Source: Dolomedes plantarius
Lineage: Eukaryota > Arthropoda > Arachnida > Araneae > Dolomedidae
Reading direction: 5' to 3'
Assembly: GCA_907164885.2 (NCBI GenBank)
Contig: OU015501.1
Coordinates: 65,684,808 to 65,748,807, forward strand
Length of the DNA stretch: 64,000 nucleotides
This document shows positions 1-11,050 of the stretch, piece by piece (the first letter of the stretch is position 1; the number at the start of each line of letters is the position of its first letter). The translations under genes were made by a program, and so were the position numbers. The notes beneath the pieces are model-generated. The model had not been told where the DNA came from. It was given only the letters and a program-made list of their open reading frames with translations, and did no database searches.

Positions 1-399
1 CGATAGTCTACACTAAAGGGCCAGCTACCATCTTTCTTGCGCACGAGAACGACAGGGGAGGACCACGGGCTGTCAGATGGCTGAAATACACCCTTTCGTA
101 GCATCTTTTCGACTTCGTCATGGATTATACGGCGTTCGGCAGGTGATATTCTGTAGTGTCTCTCGCTAATAGGAGGGTGATCTGCGGTATTAATTTTGTG
201 GTTGACATGAATTTGGTGTCGATCAACTTCAGAGTTTTCATTGAAAGTAACTGAAAACTTCCTTAAAAGTTCCAATAGACTAGTTCTCTGCTCATCGCTA
301 AGATTCGGCGCTATCATCTTGCTGTAATCCACTAACCTTGTACTTTCTTTCGCGGTATCTTCGGAGGCTATCTCAGATAGGGTACTGATGCAGGTAGGA
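1..399 (-). pseudogene. Ty3/gypsy pol fragment, start of reverse transcriptase (runs off the window edge)
   Basis: Reading the minus strand from about 399 to 1 gives one open frame of about 130 codons. It ends in the hallmark start of an LTR-retrotransposon reverse transcriptase: a proline-serine-rich W-S-S-P segment, then V-V-L-V-R-K-K-D-G and W-P-F-S-V-D-Y-R. In Ty3/gypsy enzymes the last motif is usually W-R-F-C-V-D-Y-R, so the substitutions P for R and S for C suggest decay. The YxDD active site would lie beyond position 1 and cannot be seen. Gag, zinc knuckle and protease of the same element lie at 3916-1948 on the same strand, separated from this piece only by the piggyBac-like insertion at 404-1945. 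The order gag-protease-RT fits Ty3/gypsy as well as other LTR elements; integrase is outside the window. Confidence 0.85.
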
Positions 400-403
400 T
401 TAA

Positions 404-1945
404 CCCATTAACCGCCAAAACTATAAGGGGTGAATTTATTTTATACAAATAATATTGGCTATTCATTTGAACATATACAACATTAATTTATGGGGAAAAT
501 AACAAAACTCGTCTTAACTTTCGAAAAATCGAGTGCTGCGTTCGCGCAACGTCAGCGGAATAAGAGTATTGACATTAAATGAGTTCAACTGAACTTCTGC
601 AGGGTTTTCTTTGATTTGAGCACTGGGAATTTTGTTTAGCTTTGTTACACTTTAGAAAGAAAATGATCACTTTACAGGTAATTAATTTATTATAAAGATT
701 TAACTTATTTTTACGTTACAAAATTACTCATTATATCCAGAAAACATTTTGAATCATGAAAATCTTCACTACAATCCCGATGTAGAGTAACGTCACAAAC
801 TTTCCATGGATAAATTGTCTGGCTATGGCATTGTTTACTACGCAGTCATCTGCTGTCATCGGACTTGATAATAAAATGTCCACGTTCTCCACATAATGGC
901 TTTTGCATGCTGAATATCCTTATCAAGAGATCAGTAAATTTCTTCCTGAGGTAAATAATAATATCCTATCGGCAACAATATTCCAATGAACCGTCTCATG
1001 TAGGCTTCAGATGCTAAAAAATGGGGGTGATTATTTTGTTGGGCACATGAGTTTGTCTGTTCGACGAGAAGGGAAAAAACCTCTGAGCCAAAGATAAGAT
1101 CAAAAATCTCTGCACTAGTTTTATATTGTATTATATTTTTCATAGTTCCGATTTGATCTTTTTCTTCATTTTTCGGCTGAGACATATTCAATGGTCCCTT
1201 CTTTATCCATTTCAAATCTACATTTTTTGTTTTTTTTTAATTTTTTCGAAAGACTTACACTGTTTTTAGGAGGCAAAAACTTCTTTTATACTCACACTTC
1301 AATTTCGACAGCACTATCACATGGTAAATCCTCATTGCCACTATTCAAAATATTATCATTTCCTTCTTATTCATCACTAGCCTCTGCTGTCTCTGGTAGA
1401 ATAACAACAATATCAGTTTCATTCTCGTCATCATTATCTGAATCTTCGTCGAAAATTCTTTGAAGAACTTCTTTAAACGTAAAGTATCTAGTTTTAGGCA
1501 TTTCTATAAGCACAGAACGGGTGAAAGTTGTACGGAATCGAACGACACGTGTGAATAAGGGAACTACCCTTATCCCGCTGACGTTGCGTCAACGCAACAC
1601 CTGTTTTTTCTTCCTCCCCCACCCAAACAAAAGCAACCGATTGATGGAATGTTCTGATAAACTTGGACCTTAGCTAAAAATAGATCACCCCTAAAGCTCA
1701 CGTTTGTCTCCCTATATTTCTTCTGTGAATATGACCAGGAGAAAGTTCTCGTTCAAAAATGCTTAACTAACTGTCTAAGTTTGGAACTCGTTATTAAATT
1801 AAGAGAACAGTTGAAGGGAAATATTTTTCAATTCGATTATTAACCCTACTCAAAAACTACTGTTAATATAAAAATCATTTATAGCTAAATTTTTATACCC
1901 ATTTATTTTGACCGTTGCGTAAACGCAACACCAGCGATTAATGGG
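404..1945 (-). mobile_element. piggyBac-like element inserted in the Ty3/gypsy pol region
   Basis: The two ends form a short inverted repeat: CCCATTAACCGC at 404 and, on the other strand, CCCATTAATCGC reading in from 1945. A TTAA sits directly outside the left end (400-403). Another TTAA lies at 1948-1951, two bases outside the right end. TTAA is the target site of piggyBac elements, and the element encodes a decayed piggyBac-type transposase N-terminus (next entry). Subterminal inverted repeats are visible: GCGCAACGTCAGCGGAATAA near 540-560 matches, in reverse complement, the segment near 1570-1600. A palindrome GTTGCGTAAACGCAAC lies at about 1914-1929. At 1.54 kb the element is shorter than autonomous piggyBac (about 2.4 kb), so the 3' two thirds of the transposase seem deleted. 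The two extra T bases at the right junction are unexplained. Confidence 0.7.
931..1501 (-). pseudogene. piggyBac-type transposase, N-terminal remnant
   Basis: The minus strand has an ATG at 1501-1499 starting an acidic N-terminal region (F-D-E-D-S-D-N-D-D-E-N-E), typical of piggyBac-derived proteins. An in-frame stop follows after about 44 codons and another after about 24 more. A second open segment ending at 931 carries the conserved piggyBac N-terminal domain pattern: E-I-F-D-L-I-F, then L-L-V-E-Q-T-N, then F-I-G-I-L-L-P-I-G-Y-Y-Y-L-P. The stop at 931 (TGA) falls where the family usually has the W of a Y-W-S motif, and reading on gives about 24 more similar codons. The catalytic aspartates lie further downstream in the family and are absent here. 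It is a non-functional fossil. The assignment rests on recognising the family pattern. Confidence 0.7.
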
Positions 1946-1947
1946 TT

Positions 1948-2580
1948 TTAATCGACTCGGCATTGCCTATACACATTACCTTTCAGAATGCGTCGGTCTT
2001 TATTAAGTGAATTGGCAATCCACAATTCACCCTTTTTATTTGAGATGTTGATGATCGAGGATGGCATGACAACTTCCTGACTCATGAACATACACTTATT
2101 ACCTTCTACGATAACATCAACATCTTCATCGGTTACGGAGGGAGTGGGTACTTGTATCTTTGCCGTAGAGTGTGCAGGGATCAAACAATCTTCTACATCG
2201 TATACGCCCCATTTCTTTTGAGGCTGTTCTTCAGGGAGTATCTTATCAAATATGAACTTCCTCTGTCCACAGTCTATAATGGCTTGGGTCGCTTTCAAGA
2301 AATCCCAACCAAGAATGACTTCATGGCTGCATTTGGGCATAACGGTGAACTCGAAAATCTGTGTAAGGTTTCCAATTCTAATACGAAGAACACAGGTCCC
2401 TACCGGGCTTACATAATTACCATCGGCTACTTTGAGAACCAAGTTCTGTAGCGTCCTAAACATAGTTTTTTTCATGTGACGCCGGTATCTCTCCGAGATT
2501 ACCGAAAAAGATGCTCCAGAATCCACGAGTGCTCGTATAGGTTGTTCATCAATGATAACGTCAAGAAAATTTTCTTGCAT
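1948..2580 (-). pseudogene. Ty3/gypsy aspartic protease domain
   Basis: An open frame of 210 codons begins at ATG 2580 and ends at 1948. Near residue 18 it has A-L-V-D-S-G-A-S-F-S-V-I-S, the retropepsin active-site motif (D-S/T-G-A). Near residue 90 it has V-I-L-G-W-D-F-L, the second conserved retropepsin motif (I-L-G-x-D). Retropepsins cleave the element's own Gag-Pol and act as dimers in the virus-like particle. The same frame is open upstream of the ATG to about 2640, so the real protein was part of a longer Pol, and the ATG is only the first methionine. The stop at 1948 lies two bases from the end of the piggyBac-like insertion, and pol resumes at 399 in a different frame relative to this piece. 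It was once fused to reverse transcriptase. Confidence 0.85.
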
Positions 2581-2639
2581 AGTAGCGGCGGGAGGATTTT
2601 GAGGGGGAGCGGTCTCACCTCCAAGGAAGGTCGCATGGC

Positions 2640-3101
2640 CTAGTTTTCCTTATCTCGGCGGCCGGGCGACTGACTGGATCTTCGATATGGAGATGGCGAT
2701 CTATAAAGACGGGTCGGCGATCGTCCTCGCATGGGACTTGGTGATGGAGTTCTTCCTGCTGCCCGGCTGGTTTCTTCGGCGTCATGGTTGTAGCTGGAAT
2801 AGGAGGGAGCATCAGGTATATAGTATCTGCGAGTAGCGTCGAGTGGGGATTTTAGGTCACGGCAGTAGCGCACGACATGTCCTGGACGACCACAATGGAA
2901 GCAGACCGGACGATTACCCGTGGTACCCCACAGGTCTGTTTTCCTGTAAGATTGTTCTGGTGCAGGTTTTGATTTTGTATACGTTGACTGGATGCGGCGG
3001 TTATGGTCCTCGCGGCTGGGATGGTATGGTACGGCAGCTGGGGTGGTCCTTTCAAAGCTTTCACCATATAGAGGAGCTAGAGTTTTTTTTCTACCTCCCA
3101 T
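2640..3101 (-). pseudogene. Gag C-terminus with CCHC zinc knuckle
   Basis: A 153-codon minus-strand frame overlaps the end of the gag frame by about 25 bp. It holds one complete CCHC zinc knuckle, C-F-H-C-G-R-P-G-H-V-V-R-Y-C (C-x2-C-x4-H-x4-C), near residues 60-73, the RNA-binding nucleocapsid motif of retroelement Gag. The C-terminal part is rich in S, P and R (repeated S-P-S-P-Y-R-R type), a basic tail also typical of nucleocapsid. An 8-base T run at 3087-3094 at the junction with gag makes a one-base slip in a homopolymer the likely cause of the frame change. A second frame change or stop lies near 2640, before the protease frame. Confidence 0.8.
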
Positions 3102-3916
3102 CTCACAATGGCTTTAATAGCTTGCAGACCGGCCTGTGGCTCTTCTATTTGAGGTGCAATGTATCGTTGAATTTCTTCACGGACGATTTTATGAATTAAG
3201 GATATCAAATCTTGTTCTTCGTCGACGGCGGCGATTGGGACGACATTAGGCAGACGAGCGAACTTCTGACGCCCAATTCTCTTTTGCTGCATTTCCTCGA
3301 TGTACTGACACCATTTAATGAAATCAGCTGCTGTTTTTATTTCTTTTGTTAGTAATGACTGGCACATATCTTCAGCTATTCCTTTCAGCAGGTGGGACAT
3401 TTTGTCTTCCTCCGTCATGTTCGGGTCGACTTGATTACAGAGTCCCAACACATCTTGAATATAAGATTGGGTTGGTTCGCCAGCCCTCTGAGCTCTACTT
3501 TTTAACTGGTCCTTTGCTCGTCGTATGTACAGCTGAGTATCACCAAAATTTTTTTTCAGTTCTGCCTCAAAAACATTCCACGAGATAAAAATGTCTTCAT
3601 TATTTTCAAACCATATCTTGGCAGTCCCATCTAGGAAAATGTAGACGTTGGCAAGAGATATAGTATCATCCCATTGGTTAAATTTTGACACTCTCAGATA
3701 TTCTTTTAACCATTTAGTTGGATCTTGTCCGGGATCGCCTTTAAAGATTGTTTGTTTTCTAGGCTCCTTTATTAGTGCTGAGGTAAGCAGGACAGTTGGT
3801 GGCTTGGATTCTGTGTCTTCAGGCATTTTTCTTGGCCGTTTCCCTGAATCTTTTACGTAAAGTCCGTATTCAGGAGGGAGATTTAAAAGTCTACGACTTT
3901 GTCGAATTTCTTCCAT
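3077..3916 (-). pseudogene. Gag capsid/matrix region of the Ty3/gypsy element
   Basis: The frame is open from the LTR side, and its first ATG is at 3916. The upstream codons 3949-3917 overlap the primer-binding site and start with GTG, so I take 3916 as start. The protein has the retrotransposon Gag capsid pattern: an F-x-G-D-P-G-Q-D-P-x-K-W-L segment, then W-F-E-N-N and W-N-V-F-E-A-E-L-K-K-N-F, then an R-A-Q-R-A-G-E-P-T-Q-S-Y-I block (compare the common Q-x-x-x-E-S-V-x-x-Y region). Its role is assembly of the virus-like particle. It ends at 3077 just after the T8 run; the zinc knuckle continues in another frame. Length about 280 codons. Confidence 0.8.
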
Positions 3917-3933
3917 TTCCAGGTTGAATGAAT

Positions 3934-3951
3934 TACCCGGCGCCTCCACCA
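3934..3951 (-). promoter_or_regulatory. Primer-binding site (tRNA primer) of the Ty3/gypsy element
   Basis: On the minus strand the LTR ends in CA at 3955. After three bases comes TGGTGGAGGCGCCGGGTA, starting with the TGG that pairs with a tRNA 3' CCA end. Position and TGG start fit a reverse-transcription primer site. I could not assign the tRNA isoacceptor. Confidence 0.55.
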
Positions 3952-3954
3952 GAA

Positions 3955-4211
3955 TGTCACGTAGACAGATCTAGTGATTAACACAGAAAGCACAATTTAG
4001 ATGAACGAGACTTTTATTCACAGCAAGCGAGTTAACGTGCACCTAGCTGGAACATAACTGACTTCCCATCAGCTTCAGGGAAGTCTTTTTATACACTAGA
4101 GAACTTTCTAGAATTATTTAAATGAAGAGAATTAACATATTTGGTACTTTCCCGAAGCTTCGAGAAAGCGAACATAAATTAACTTAAAAAGAACAGGAAA
4201 TACTTTCGACA
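3955..4211 (-). repeat. 5' LTR of the Ty3/gypsy element
   Basis: The segment is bounded by the 4-bp inverted repeat TGTC...GACA: on the plus strand it starts TGTCACGTAG at 3955 and ends TTTCGACA at 4211. Length 257 bp. On the minus strand it precedes the primer-binding site and gag, as a 5' LTR must, and contains an AATAAA-type signal (TTTATT on the plus strand near 4012). The partner LTR would lie left of the window, so the match between the two cannot be tested here. Confidence 0.65.
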
Positions 4212-4278
4212 GTCAGTCTCGGGGCTCGAACCGACGAACTTCTGAACTGGATCCCAGAGCTTTTGCCGTTCAGCCATG
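4212..4278 (-). ncRNA. tRNA-like sequence directly upstream of the LTR
   Basis: On the minus strand (4278 to 4212) a box A-like TGGCTGAACGG is followed about 40 nt later by GGTTCGAGCCC, a near-perfect box B, with a CTGGGATCCAG self-complementary segment where the anticodon arm should be. The acceptor stem does not close well (about 4 of 7 pairs), so this is a tRNA pseudogene or the head of a tRNA-derived SINE. The Ty3-type LTR begins at its 3' side. Confidence 0.4.
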
Positions 4279-4296
4279 CCGTCACTCGAGAACGGT

Positions 4297-4298
<2 letters not shown>

Positions 4299-4328
<30 letters not shown>
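4299..4328. repeat. (TA)n microsatellite, left remnant of a split tract
   Basis: Fifteen TA units end directly at the 5' TC of the Helitron-like element. The tract resumes at 6144 and again at 10283, so it appears to be one locus split by two insertions. Confidence 0.9.
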
Positions 4329-4331
<3 letters not shown>

Positions 4332-5034
4332 TTATATATAAAAGGCAAAGTCTGTGTGTGTGTGACCGAGTTTTTGTCTGCTCGCGGCGCAGCGCAAAGA
4401 CGGTAGGTCGGACAGTCTTGAGATTCGACACGAAGAAGCCTCCCGAGGTCTCATTATGCACCTCGAAGCCCTTTTTTCGATTTTTTAATTAGATTTTCCG
4501 TAATTAAATATTTAGTCACGATTTGGAGCTCCCGGACGAGTAAAAGCTCCGTAAATCCTAACGTATCTGTCCAAGAATTTTTTTTTTCGGACGAGCCTAT
4601 ACGGGAAAGATGACACTATACGGAAATCACAATTAAAATTGTCTGTCTTAATTTATCGATTAATTGGTATTTTTTTTTGATCGCCTGTACGCACCCGTTT
4701 TTCGGAAAAAATCGGGATTTTGTCCGTGACCCTTTTTTCCAAATTGTCGAATCGATACGTAAATATCGTTACATTTTTACGAAATTTTTATCTCAGAGAC
4801 CCTAGACATCACAGTTTCGAAAGCCAGAACCAAAATTAATTTACAAATTGTAGTTATTTTTTAATAATTTATTTTATGATTCGGAAACTCTTGTGAGAAA
4901 TCTCATTTTGGAGATTTCGTTCTTCATTTCCGGACGAAGGTACAGCGAGTGAAAATAGGAGAAAAACCAGTTTTTCGACTTAATGCACGTGATGTGTTGG
5001 GGCGTTTGTTTTCTATGAGGGATTGAGTGGTTAA

Positions 5035-5753
5035 GGGGATGGTAGACTTTCAAATTACCAAAAATCGAGCAAAAATTGGAATTTTTTGGGGGGATGTATT
5101 AATATTTTAAAAACATGTAAATATTGGAATGAAATGCATTTAAAATATGTAGTGAAAAGTAAAATGAAAACTTGGTGGTTTTACAAAAGTTAGTATTAAA
5201 GGTAGGTGAAAAAACATGTTTTAAATATCTTTTTCTCAAAATGAGTAATTTCCAGATTTGCAAGTCTTTAAAATGCTCCTCGCGTCATAATTTTTGACGA
5301 AAGTTTATGAAATTTATAATAAAGACTCCTGTAATAGATGAAAATAAAGTTATGTATCCATTTTAGTATTCGAGGTCATTAAGGTTATCAAAGTTTAATT
5401 TAAGTGTACAAAAGTACAAAAATTTCAAGAAAATTCAGAGTACAAGCATAAAAATATTTCCTGAAAATTAACTATTCAACGAAAGTACAAAAAAATACAT
5501 AACTCTGTTCAGAAAGTATTTATAAGCAATATAAATGCAAAATTAAGGGGAAAAGTTTAAAATTGAGTCGCAAGGAGCATTTTAAAGAAGGGTAATTTAA
5601 TTTCAATTTTTTAATTATAAAATATTTTTTTAAAAATATCTATAAAATTTTATAAGGTGTTTAATATTGTTAGACTTTAATGAATATATAAGCAAAGTTT
5701 TATATCTCTGTGGCAAAAATTTCAAAAATCGCTGTGAAAGGTCCACCATCCCC
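5035..5753. mobile_element. TTAA-flanked inverted-repeat element, copy 1 (MITE)
   Basis: Flanked by TTAA at 5031-5034 and 5754-5757. Terminal inverted repeats: GGGGATGGTAGAC-TTTC at the left and, in reverse complement, GGGGATGGTGGACCTTTC at the right. Length 719 bp, no coding potential. Near one third it has AAAATGCTCCTCGCG (about 5270), mirrored at about 5571-5586. TTAA target sites are known for piggyBac and Kolobok superfamilies; the G-rich ends fit Kolobok better than the C-start of piggyBac, but that is inference. It is nested inside Helitron A and is therefore younger than, or was carried by, it. Confidence 0.7.
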
Positions 5754-5760
5754 TTAAAGA

Positions 5761-5967
5761 AAATCGATTACTATTGCAGTGATAATCGATTAAAAAATCA
5801 CATTTAGTAATGCCGTAATTTTTTTGGCCAGCACTTAGTTAATATCATATAATTTGTGGTGTATTTGTGGAAAAAATCTATGAAGATTTCAAAGAATTTC
5901 AGCATGTGGAGGATGTGATATATTCGCTTTCAAGGAAATCGATTACTATTGCAGTGATATTCGATTA
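5761..5967. repeat. Duplicated palindromic motif inside Helitron A
   Basis: A 32-bp unit built as ATCGATTA...TAATCGAT around CTATTGCAGTG occurs at 5761-5792 and again, with one base changed, at 5936-5967. Both units are in the same orientation, 175 bp apart. Each can fold on itself. Confidence 0.7.
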
Positions 5968-6142
5968 GTAATCCTATGTCAAAAATTTTGCCAAAATGTG
6001 CGAGAAAGGATTAAATTTATATGGGTAAAATAATGTATCGTGGTGAGGAAAAGGATGACAGCGACGCCTATTAACAAAGTGTTAAGGCTACTAAAAAATT
6101 GGTAATTACATTACCCGAGCAACGCCGGGACGGGTACAGCTA

Positions 6143-6830
<688 letters not shown>

Positions 6831-9758
6831 AATTTTACCCCCCGTCCCCCTGAAGGCACGCACACAATGGAGTAGCTAATTCCATGTGGCAAGTCCTCAG
6901 AAGAGAAAACACTAAAATCAAATTTCAAAATTCCAAATAACTATCAACTGAAAATTGCTGTGCAGGGCGGTACCTTCCCCACACAACACAAATTAAATTA
7001 AATCTAACCTAAAATTTTATCTATTCACGCCTAGCCAGATTGAATCAAGATATTGATACATTTTACACAACTCTCCATTTGAGACATAATTGACATCGAC
7101 GAAAAATTTGGCATTACAATATAAGTTTCCCAATGTATAAAAATCACTAAAAAACACAATTATCATCAAATCTTATTAAAGAAGACACGATAATACCTCA
7201 ATCACAAGTAAATATAGTAAACACTCAGTTCTTTTAACAAATGCAGAAGTCCAAATCTGTACAAGAAAATCCCACGGTGAAAACAAAACAAAATAAGATA
7301 TTAATTTAATACATCGGACGCTAGATATCTTTCTTCATCTGTACACAAAACCCCCAAAACACATCATATTTTTCCTGAATAACACCATAATTATACACTT
7401 GTTATATGAGATCCACACTGATAAAATATACACAAAGTAGCCTAAAAAGAGAGTTTAAACTTTTTTTCTTTTTTTTTATATAAACAACACACAAAGTTTA
7501 ACCACATAAGTGGAGTCAAGAGGGTGTTAGGCACCTAGCATATAAAATCACTTAAGAAATGGATCTCTGAACTTCACATTATTATATTTTGTTATCAAAA
7601 AAGACACATCGTAAAATTTTATCAACCTAATCAATAAAATCAAGAACACACAATTTGAATTTTAAAAATATATGAGAAACAGTAAATTAGAATTTAAACG
7701 TATGGAATCAACTTTCAAAATTATCTACATTACTCAAAATAGTTTCCTTTCTCAATTCTTATTACGTACTTTTCATGATCACTTAATGACTTACTTAAAA
7801 CTAATCCTAATGACATGAGGAGGCATGTGAAACAGCTCATGCCCGGTCAAAACATTAATCATTTTATTTTTATTGACAAAACATGTTAAAAACTCACATT
7901 TTTCAATATGCTACCCAAATCTTACCAATTTCAAGGATAAAATATTTCGTAAACTTTCACATCTTACATTACTGCAAATTCCACACCTCATTTTTTTTTT
8001 ATTATTTCGATATAGTAAAAGACATCTAAATATGTCTTCCTCATTAATTTACTCGTAATCAAAAATGCAATATAAAAACACTTAACACAATATTAATCAA
8101 AAAATGTATAGCAAACAAAAGGATACCCAAATTATGTCAAGACTCAAGATATAAGCACACTTATAAAAATTGTAAGATCAATATAAATCAAAATAATACA
8201 CCTATGAGAAATTGTAAATGATTGAAACTAAAGAACACCCCATAAAATCCAAAATAATATTTATCAAAATGTAACTTAAAATAATACTTTATGACACTCA
8301 AATAAACACAAAATATATACAAGAAATAAAATGACCACCGTCGCACCAGGAAACCAGAATCTGCAAAAATTTTAAAATTGCTCCTAATTTAGTACATTAC
8401 TTTGCTTCCCCCCCCCCCTATAACAAGATGGATACACAATTTAATTTCATAATATATTTAAAACTTTTCGAATTGTTAAAAATATCAATTGATTTTTCTT
8501 GAGAACATGAAATAAGTCTATCAAACTCTAAAGTCTAATTACAATGCCAGCAAAACTTTCACAAAAACAGCAAATTTTTCAGCAGTCATTAAATCCGCTG
8601 AGAAAAATATGAAAATATTACAAATCTTATCACAAATCACATTGAATATGTGTCAGTTAATATTTCATTATCTAACCCGGTCCTCAAGTTGTGATTAAAG
8701 TTTAATATACTCTTCAGTGAAACTGGGTGGGGAAGTTCTAAGCTTAGAAAATTGAATGGGTTTTAAAAATACAAAAATACTCATCATCATAAATTAATCT
8801 CATCAAAAATAATATTCCTCAAAAAACCCATATCGTGTATAACATTCTGACACAGTTATTTAAACATCATCATTAAAATTATTTTCATTTCCAACATTAC
8901 CCTTCAAACACAATCTTTTCACATATAAAACCCATTTCACATTTAAAAAATTTAATAAGTATCGCTTACCCTTTTTTAATATCCCGTCAAACAAAATTTT
9001 AATTTTTCTGCACGCTGAATTTTTTATTTACACAAAATCTTCTTCTGTTCTCCGTATGATGTTCGATAAACATTCGTTTTTACTTTAGCTGACCAGAAAA
9101 CCTGGCGTTATCTTTTATTAAAACGCAGACTTGACAGAATTGCTGTTGCTTTCCAAATTCACAAACCAGGCACCGCTGTATTCAAAAACATAAAGTCACG
9201 CTGGTTGCAGATTGGAGAAAAAAAAAACATTTCCTCGTTTCAAGGTCTTGTGGCACTGTTACACATATAGTTGATTCTCTGGGAAAATTGGACCCAGCCC
9301 GAATAATCTTATAGCTGAACATATTTCGATGTTTCACGGCACCGGAAAAAAAATAACCTTTTGATGAAACACACGATGTCCGCGATGATTCGTTGACTGA
9401 AGAAAATCATCACTGTAAGCACAATTTTGACGCTCTGAAGACACATTGCAGCAAACAGCAGGCAAAGCGTTGTTAATCCACACTTTGAAGTCGAATAACA
9501 TCATCTTAGTAGAATGTAATCCGGAACTGGGACTCGGTGTCGGTAATCGTTGTCACTGGTATTAGCACGAAGAAAATTTGCAGATTCAAAAGAAAATCTT
9601 AACTCCTTTCCAGAATTTTTTTTCGACAGTGGTCAACGCAGTCACGAGGGAACATGATGAGAACTTGGATAAAATTTTAATTTTTAAATTAAATTTTTAA
9701 AGGCTATGGGGTTAAATTTATTTCCCTCGTGCAAAATTTCTGGATCCTGCTCGATTAT
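6831..9758 (-). other. Interior of the LARD-like element, non-coding
   Basis: AT-rich with no open frame longer than about 60 codons and no recognisable gag, protease, RT or integrase motif on either strand. A run of 11 C lies near 8408. The segment next to the right LTR (9000-9758) is less AT-rich, as leader regions often are. I see no packaging signal I could name. Confidence 0.7.
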
Positions 9759-10278
9759 TGACGAGCTCGCTACTCACCCATTCCCAGTACGTCGTCTTAC
9801 ATCCAAACTTACTCTTTCTTAATCAATCTCTACATAATTATTAAAGTTATAGCAGTCAATTAGTTAAAAGACCGGTGGCAAAGAACTACAATTAATACAT
9901 CTAACATATTTTATTTTCCCAATAATTTCCTACCTGATTCAATCTGTTGATTTTATCAAGAACTCATCAAGCTCCCGCGCGACGCATGACTGTCTTAATC
10001 AAGAATTTCCCGCAGTCTGACCAAAATGCTATTGTCTTTTACCATCTTAAGCCATCGCGCATGCCCACAAGATCTCTGTGACGTATACACCGGAGATGAA
10101 CCATGGGCATGACCACGGATGTCAATCAAATCCAACGAAAAACCGGGGGATTCCCCTTTTTCTCCCGATGCATTTCGAACCAAGATATGAGAATAGTGGC
10201 GAATTACACCAGGACAATAAATTAATTACTAAGCCCCCTTTAAATTTAGAGTAATCATTCTTTCCCCACTAAATCCTT

Positions 10279-10282
<4 letters not shown>
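9759..10282 (-). repeat. 5' LTR of the LARD-like element
   Basis: 524 bp, the pair of 6306-6830. On the minus strand an AATAAA-type signal lies within the segment that is also conserved in the related LTRs at 53.8-54.8 kb. The LTR ends at CA 10281-10282 and (TA)n resumes at once. Confidence 0.8.

Positions 10283-10319
<37 letters not shown>
10283..10319. repeat. (TA)n microsatellite, right remnant of the split tract
   Basis: Continues the TA tract seen at 4299-4328 and 6144-6305. Confidence 0.9.
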
Positions 10320-10321
<2 letters not shown>

Positions 10322-11046
10322 TTTAGCACAGAATTTTTTCCTTAATACAAGGTCACAAGGTTAACCAGTTGTGACCATTTTAGATATTTGGTAAGAAGTG
10401 ATCAAATTTAAGAAATTGTCTTACACATAGCTTTTCACCACTTAAAGTATTATACGCAGTGAGTCTCAGTAAGTATTGAAGAAATGCAAATTCCTGCGCC
10501 GTTAGAAAAAAAATAATTACTAGTAAAGAATAATACAGGAATTAAAGTTTTCAACTGGTCAGACGTACGTTTGACCTGGATTACGAAGTATACCGCATTT
10601 TCTGTTATCTAAAAGAAAAGATTTTAATTCTTTATGATTCAGTGTGTAATGCTCATAGAAATGAATGAAAAGGTAATTGCTTATGATTAAATTATGCAGT
10701 TTAGGTGGATATCCCAATATATATATGATTCAACTACGCCTTTTTCATGTATAATTCTAACAACTCTGGACATTCTTATTGCGAGAGCTATCACTTTTCT
10801 TATTTATCTTGCGCTCCTGTGTTGTATCAGAACTTAAACAGTCATTAATAAATATTTTAAATAAAAGATGCTTGACGTTCTAAAATGTTACAAGGCATTA
10901 TTAAATTTAGGATTTACTGCATTCCTTTAAAGAAATGATTTTGTGATACGTATGTGAGATATGTAATCTGAATGGGTATTTAATAAATGTACTTTTACTC
11001 TCCTATTGTGAGAGACTGTCTTTTTTTACTAACGAGACATTGTTTG
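10320..11046. other. AT-rich intergenic, no gene seen
   Basis: Only a short palindrome is notable: GGTCACAA, then GGTTAACC, then AG and TTGTGACC (10351-10376). Confidence 0.6.
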
Positions 11047-11050
11047 TTAA

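Noticed and set aside
2152..3860. Plus-strand open frames opposite the Ty3/gypsy gag and protease
   Set aside because: They are antisense shadows of the minus-strand frames, which carry the CCHC and DSGA motifs.
6831..9758. Possible hidden gag-pol in the LARD-like element
   Set aside because: Checked the visible frames on both strands: none longer than about 60 codons, no retroviral-type motifs.
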